A model generated the notes under the pieces. That model searched no databases, was not told the origin of the DNA, and was given only the letters and a program-made list of their open reading frames with translations. Positions 59,985 through 64,000 of a DNA stretch of 64,000 bases are shown here, piece after piece (positions within the stretch are counted from its first letter, which is position 1; every line of letters begins with the position of its first letter). The DNA comes from a virus: positions 1 to 64,000 of IMG/VR virus record IMGVR_UViG_3300023109_002830. One strand, given 5' to 3'. A program made the position numbers and the translations under genes.

Positions 59985-61354
59985 AAATAGAACAGACCAT
60001 ATTACGAAACCTATTGACCGATGAAAAGTATATGCGTAAAGTATTGCCTTTCGTTAAACCTGATTATTTTGAGGGGCCGTATAGAAATCTGTTCAAAGAA
60101 GCTGGAAAGTATGTTGCAAAGTATAATAAGCTTCCAACACGAGAAAGTTTCTTAGTTGAAATTACTGAGTCAGACATTCAAGGTGAGCAATATTCCATGG
60201 CTATGGATGTTGCTCAAACCTTGTTTGAAGGTGACACAGTTGATGAAACATGGCTAATTGATTCAACAGAAAAATGGTGTCAAGATCGTGCATTGCATAT
60301 AGCAATCATGGAATCAATTTCTATCATCGATGGAAAACACGAATCATTAACAAAAGGATCATTACCAGATTTACTTACTAAAGCACTTGGTGTTGCTTTT
60401 GATACAAATGTAGGTCACGACTATGTTGAACAAGCTGAAGAACGTTGGGAATTTTATAACAAAGAAGAAGATCGCATACCGTTTGATCTCGAATATCTCA
60501 ATAAAATTACAAAAGGTGGTGTACCAAATAAAACACTTAACATTGCCCTTGCAGGTACTGGTGTTGGCAAGTCTTTATTCATGTGTCATGTTGCTAGTGG
60601 CGCTTTGGTAGAAGGTCGTAATGTTCTTTATATTACGATGGAAATGGCTGAAGAAAGAATTGCTGAACGTATTGATGCTAATTTACTTAACGTTCCAATT
60701 GATCAGCTAGATAAAATGACTAAGGATCAGTTTTCTACTAAAGTGGCAGACCTATCAACTAAAACAAATGGTAAGTTAATTGTTAAAGAATATCCTACTG
60801 GCTCAGCTCATGCTGGCCATTTCCGCGCGCTATTAAATGAGCTTAAGCTAAAGCGTGCATTTGAACCTGATATTATCTTTATTGATTATCTAAATATTTG
60901 TTCAAGTTCTAGAATGAAAGGTATGGGAGGATCGATCAATTCATACACCTACATTAAAGCAGTTGCTGAAGAGTTACGTGGCCTTGCGGTCGAGTTCAAC
61001 GTACCGGTCTTCTCTGCAACGCAAACGACTCGTTCTGGTTTTAGTAACTCGGATGTTGGGCTTGAAGATACAAGTGAGTCTTTTGGATTACCCGCAACGG
61101 CCGATCTAATGTTTGCTATTATTTCAACTGAAGAGTTGGAGCAACAAGGTCAACTCATGGTCAAACAGCTTAAGAATAGATATAATGATCCAACAAAATA
61201 CAAACGGTTTGTAATTGGAGTAGATCGATCTAAAATGAGATTGTATGATGTTGAAGAAGGTGAGCAAACACTAATGGACGATACACCGGTGTTTGATAAA
61301 TCTGCTACTGCTGAACGTGTTAGTGCAGAAAAATTTCAAGGGTTTAAGCTGTGA
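59981..61354 (+). CDS. gp41: Replicative DNA helicase gp41
   Basis: 457 residues (T4: 475), TTG start overlapping the previous stop. DnaB-type RecA fold: Walker A ALAGTGVGKSLF, NVLYITMEMAEERI, and Walker B DIIFIDYLNIC, then ATQTTRSGFSNSD. It unwinds DNA ahead of gp43. It overlaps the small gene at 61351 by 4 nt. Confidence 0.95.
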   Translation: MKIEQTILRNLLTDEKYMRKVLPFVKPDYFEGPYRNLFKEAGKYVAKYNKLPTRESFLVEITESDIQGEQYSMAMDVAQTLFEGDTVDETWLIDSTEKWCQDRALHIAIMESISIIDGKHESLTKGSLPDLLTKALGVAFDTNVGHDYVEQAEERWEFYNKEEDRIPFDLEYLNKITKGGVPNKTLNIALAGTGVGKSLFMCHVASGALVEGRNVLYITMEMAEERIAERIDANLLNVPIDQLDKMTKDQFSTKVADLSTKTNGKLIVKEYPTGSAHAGHFRALLNELKLKRAFEPDIIFIDYLNICSSSRMKGMGGSINSYTYIKAVAEELRGLAVEFNVPVFSATQTTRSGFSNSDVGLEDTSESFGLPATADLMFAIISTEELEQQGQLMVKQLKNRYNDPTKYKRFVIGVDRSKMRLYDVEEGEQTLMDDTPVFDKSATAERVSAEKFQGFKL

Positions 61355-61449
61355 TCAAAAAATTATGGCTAACTATTAAAACCCGGTGGTATATTTTTAG
61401 AAATAAAAACAAAGTTCATGATTTTATTTATGAATCGGATGATGACTAA
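61351..61449 (+). CDS. Very small basic protein (unknown)
   Basis: 32 residues starting at GTG inside the gp41 stop and ending on the next start. The N-terminus is basic and aromatic (KKLWLTIKTRWYIFRNK) and the end acidic (ESDDD). Tight coupling on both sides supports that it is translated. Confidence 0.4.
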   Translation: MIKKLWLTIKTRWYIFRNKNKVHDFIYESDDD

Positions 61450-62372
61450 TGTTGTTAGCAGTTGGCTGCAGTTTTACGTGTAAAAGGTACGAAGGAGATG
61501 TTCCTTGGCCAGAACACTTGTCAAAAGAATTAAATAAACCTCTCATCAATAAAGGTATGGAAGGTGTAGGTAATAAGTATATTTTTAGAATTACTATGTC
61601 TGAGTTACAGAAAAATCCTGAAATTGACACTGTTGTTTTAGGATTAACTGGGTGGGATAGATTTGAGTTTGTTAAAAAGAAATATATGAGAGAAGACAGT
61701 ATCAATAATACTGCCGGCAAAACTCTTAAATTTATGAACGTAGCAACTCACCATCAATTACCAGATAATTTTGATGGCAGGTATCTTGCTGAAGTAGGGA
61801 AAAATATTGAAGAATCGACAATAGATGACTTAGCAGGATATTCTTATATTGACCATTACAATATTCCATATTTTATTGATGAAACTGTATCTTACATTTT
61901 AGCTTTACACGATGTTTGTGATAGACGAAATATTAAATTAATTATTATGCAGCTAGTGCCAGAGTTTAATGGATATTTTAGATATAACTATATTGGCAAA
62001 AGATTTTCAAATCAATTCTTAAAACCATATGTAGAAAAAAAATCTAATATTAAATACATAAATAAAAATATATTATGTTCTACAACGTATGACTTTAATG
62101 GTATGTTTTCGTATGTACCTCGTAGAATTACACCAAATAAACTTCACACGTTTTATAAAGATGATATTAAAAATGGCTTTAGAAAAAATGTGAATGTTTT
62201 AGGATACCATGAAAACATAATGGTTACAACAAAAACTAAACATCATCCTGATTTATTTGATCCTCATCCGGATAAAAAAGGTCAAAGGCTAATTTTCGAA
62301 AAAGCACTTGATCATTACAATAAAATAGAAAACTTAGATGAATATTATAAAAGGTCTCACTATGAACGCTAG
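61449..62372 (+). CDS. SGNH/GDSL-like hydrolase
   Basis: 307 residues. It starts AVGCSFT, where the Ser is in the block I position, has LINKGMEGVGNKY (Gly/Asn block II), VVLGLTGWDRFEF and a C-terminal DPHPDKKGQ (D-x-x-H block V). These esterases remove or add acyl groups on sugars and lipids. It lies between replication genes and thyX, an unusual place for a hydrolase. Substrate unknown. Confidence 0.7.
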   Translation: MLLAVGCSFTCKRYEGDVPWPEHLSKELNKPLINKGMEGVGNKYIFRITMSELQKNPEIDTVVLGLTGWDRFEFVKKKYMREDSINNTAGKTLKFMNVATHHQLPDNFDGRYLAEVGKNIEESTIDDLAGYSYIDHYNIPYFIDETVSYILALHDVCDRRNIKLIIMQLVPEFNGYFRYNYIGKRFSNQFLKPYVEKKSNIKYINKNILCSTTYDFNGMFSYVPRRITPNKLHTFYKDDIKNGFRKNVNVLGYHENIMVTTKTKHHPDLFDPHPDKKGQRLIFEKALDHYNKIENLDEYYKRSHYER

Positions 62373-63027
62373 ATTAATTAGCTACTCGCAAACAACGGAG
62401 AATTTACATGTCGGTAACGATGTCCAAGAACTTATCGCTTATTGCGCCCGTGTCTCGAATCCCTCAAACCAAATTAACGAGGAAACGTCGACAAAATTGC
62501 TACATTATCTTGCACAACACAAACATTGGTCGCCTTTCGAAATGGTGTCTGCTTGCCTAGAGATTGAAACTACACGAGATATTGGTCGTCAACTCTTACG
62601 TCACCGTTCATTCTCATTCCAAGAGTTTAGCCAGCGATATGCTGATCCTACACAGGATCTTTTATTTGTTAAACGTGGAGCTCGATTGCAAGATCCAAAG
62701 AATCGTCAGAACTCGATTGATGCAGCACCGTTACATATCCAAGACCAGTGGGATATTCATCAGCAGGAGGTTATTAGTAAATCTCTTGAAGTTTATAAAT
62801 GGGCAATTGATAATGGCATTGCAAAAGAACAAGCAAGAGCGGTATTACCAGAAGGTTGTACCATGTCTCGCATGTATGTTAATGGAACTCTGCGAAGCTG
62901 GATTCATTACATTGATTTGCGTTCTGCTAATGGAACTCAAAAAGAACACATTGAATTAGCTATAGCTTGCGCAGAAGCAATTAGTAAAATTTTCCCTAAT
63001 ATTATGGAGTACACGAATGACAATTAA
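62362..63027 (+). CDS. thyX: Flavin-dependent thymidylate synthase ThyX
   Basis: 221 residues from the ATG at 62362. The signature RHRSFSFQEFSQRY (80-93) is exact for R-H-R-x(7)-S. It makes dTMP from dUMP, using the product of the dCMP deaminase at 52260. Common in marine T4-like phages in place of T4 td. It overlaps neighbours by about 11 nt on both sides. Confidence 0.95.
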   Translation: MNARLISYSQTTENLHVGNDVQELIAYCARVSNPSNQINEETSTKLLHYLAQHKHWSPFEMVSACLEIETTRDIGRQLLRHRSFSFQEFSQRYADPTQDLLFVKRGARLQDPKNRQNSIDAAPLHIQDQWDIHQQEVISKSLEVYKWAIDNGIAKEQARAVLPEGCTMSRMYVNGTLRSWIHYIDLRSANGTQKEHIELAIACAEAISKIFPNIMEYTNDN

Positions 63028-63409
63028 ATACACTGGCGCTGCGGTGAAAGACGAATATCGTCAAATCAAATTTAACTTTGATCCATCAACTGAAGAGTCT
63101 GCGACTGATCAAGACTATATTATTAATCTCGTAGGTCCAGATCCTGAATACGCTTTTAATGAAGGTGATCTTCTAAAAGAAATCAAGACTTATATTGACG
63201 GAACATACGATGCTCATTACTCACAAGGCAAGTATCAAGCTACACAGATCATTGAAGACTGTGGTCATGGTATGGGATTCGCTTTAGGTAATGTACTTAA
63301 GTACTCTCAGCGATATGGAAAAAAAGAAGGTCTAAACCGAGCAGACCTTCTTAAAGTTGTTCATTATGGAATTATTGCATTAGCTATGCATGATAGATCT
63401 ACTTCCTAA
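63017..63409 (+). CDS. DUF3310/SaV-like small protein
   Basis: 130 residues. The C-terminal segment GMGFALGNVLKYSQRYGKKEGLNRADLLKVVHYG matches the L-GN-x-(L/I)-KY-x-x-R-x-GKK-x-G pattern of DUF3310-like phage proteins often found with nucleotide-metabolism genes. The N-terminal half is unrelated and acidic. Function unknown. Convergent with the next, minus-strand gene. Confidence 0.62.
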   Translation: MTIKYTGAAVKDEYRQIKFNFDPSTEESATDQDYIINLVGPDPEYAFNEGDLLKEIKTYIDGTYDAHYSQGKYQATQIIEDCGHGMGFALGNVLKYSQRYGKKEGLNRADLLKVVHYGIIALAMHDRSTS

Positions 63410-63420
63410 AACTTTTTAGG
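63405..63420 (+). terminator. Short hairpin at convergent gene ends
   Basis: CCTAAA, loop ACTT, TTTAGG spans the overlapping stop codons of the convergent genes. No T-run, so only a weak candidate for a two-way terminator. Confidence 0.3.
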
Positions 63421-63777
63421 AGGAGCAGGTTTACTTCTTTTTTCTATAGCTTCTTTACCATAGAATGCTGCCACGATAGCAGCAACTGATACGAAATAGA
63501 CAGCAGCCATATCACCTAAGATAGAGGCTGCTTTGTCTAAACCAGCCAATGTTGCAGAAACAACAACTATAGGATATAGTAGCATTCCCCATAAAGCAAA
63601 CCACGCCATGTTTCTTTGTGCGTCTTGTTTTTTATCTTCATTTTCCATATCACTTCGCTTATCTTCTAGCTCAATCATTTTTGCTTCCATCATCATTTCC
63701 TCATCAGTTACAATACCATCACCATCTTTATCTAAATTATTATATTTAGATCCTGGTTCTAATTTTTTTTCTACCAT
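63406..63777 (-). CDS. EF-hand membrane protein (two transmembrane helices)
   Basis: 123 residues. A textbook EF-hand calcium loop DKDGDGIVTDEE (residues 16-27), then a charged coiled-coil helix, then two membrane segments (WFALWGMLLYPIVVVSATLAGL and AAVYFVSVAAIVAAFYG) and a basic tail. Similar proteins occur in marine T4-like phages. A holin-like or membrane-organising role is possible but unproven; the soluble N-terminus may sense calcium. Confidence 0.7.
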   Translation of the reverse strand: MVEKKLEPGSKYNNLDKDGDGIVTDEEMMMEAKMIELEDKRSDMENEDKKQDAQRNMAWFALWGMLLYPIVVVSATLAGLDKAASILGDMAAVYFVSVAAIVAAFYGKEAIEKRSKPAPPKKF

Positions 63778-63782
63778 TGTCT

Positions 63783-64000
63783 TTACCTATTGGCGAGTGG
63801 GTTATCTAAAGATTTTTGAAGTTTTCTATTAAGATCTTCTTCAAGTGCTTGCAATTCTCTTTTGACATAACCTTCCATGCCAGATACTTTATCGTTGAAA
63901 CGATTGTTAGCATCTTCGATCATAGCTCTTGCGTCTGATTTAGTTCTGTCCATGAGATTTTGAGTTTCATCTTCTACTTTATCGATATCATTCTCAACCT
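63783..64000 (-). CDS. Coiled-coil protein, N-terminus beyond window
   Basis: The frame is open from the right edge to a TAA at 63785-63783, giving the last 71 residues. They are strongly helical with heptad-like charge (DKVEDETQNLMDRTKSDARA, then KRELQALEEDL). It lies just upstream of the EF-hand gene on the same strand with a 5-nt gap, so the two are probably co-expressed. No family recognised. Confidence 0.5.
   Translation of the reverse strand, partial: VENDIDKVEDETQNLMDRTKSDARAMIEDANNRFNDKVSGMEGYVKRELQALEEDLNRKLQKSLDNPLANR

Noticed and set aside
1-64000. tRNA genes
   Set aside because: No gap over 60 nt shows a cloverleaf-like sequence with a T-loop GTTCRA; the longest gap (37729-37898) is filled by two divergent promoters.

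Overview
This window is a piece of the genome of a T4-superfamily myovirus, almost certainly marine. The T4 virion and replication core is recognisable in T4-like order: gp13-gp14-gp15-gp16-gp17-gp18-gp19-gp20-(67/68-like)-gp21-gp22-gp23-gp3, then uvsY-uvsW-gp55-gp47-gp46-gp45-gp44-gp62-regA, then gp43, gp42, uvsX and gp41. Accessory genes point to the sea and to a Gram-negative host: thyX, hsp20, mazG-like, GT9 and heptose genes, and a heme oxygenase / bilin reductase pair. The DNA is AT-rich and densely packed, with many 1-4 nt start/stop overlaps. No tRNA, CRISPR array, insertion sequence or photosystem gene was seen.

Layout. 1-13.3 kb: tail-fibre/adhesin region, containing a truncated fibre, a 1361-residue fibre with eight carbohydrate-binding-like repeats, and six tandem Cys/Gly-rich paralogues. 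13.4-16.8 kb: an operon of GT9 glycosyltransferase, carbamoyltransferase and 2OG-Fe(II) dioxygenase, set between a promoter and a strong terminator. 22.0-16.8 kb on the minus strand: a surface-sugar operon with ADP-heptose genes (nucleotidyltransferase, PfkB kinase, HldD-type epimerase, GmhB-like phosphatase), a cupin and a short carbamoyltransferase. A plus-strand heme oxygenase / PcyA-like bilin reductase cassette (19.1-20.4 kb) sits inside it. 22.0-35.3 kb: neck, packaging, tail and head genes. 35.3-45.2 kb: recombination, late sigma, clamp and clamp loader, RegA, Hsp20. 45.3-63.8 kb: polymerase, nucleotide metabolism, DNA modification, UvsX, helicase, ThyX.

The most notable system is at 50.2-57.6 kb. 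A clear homologue of T4 dCMP hydroxymethylase (gp42) and of T4 DNA alpha-glucosyltransferase (agt) lie with dCMP deaminase, an Nmad1/DUF1599-like protein and two further accessory proteins. In the same operon as agt are a UDP-glucuronate 4-epimerase-like protein, a UDP-glucose 6-dehydrogenase, a C5-cytosine methyltransferase and another SAM methyltransferase. I infer glycosylated hydroxymethylcytosine DNA, possibly carrying a uronic-acid sugar rather than glucose.

Regulation can be read directly. A precise motif, N-T-(G/T)-T-A-C, 18 nt, T-A-T-A-A-T, occurs at twelve sites (ten plus, two minus), plus one minus-strand site with an imperfect -10. It precedes replication, modification and sugar operons and looks like the early/middle promoter. 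T4-type late promoters (TATAAATA) precede structural operons and hsp20, matching the encoded gp55 late sigma factor. Four strong intrinsic terminators were found or supported (16.8, 29.3, 34.7, 45.2 kb).
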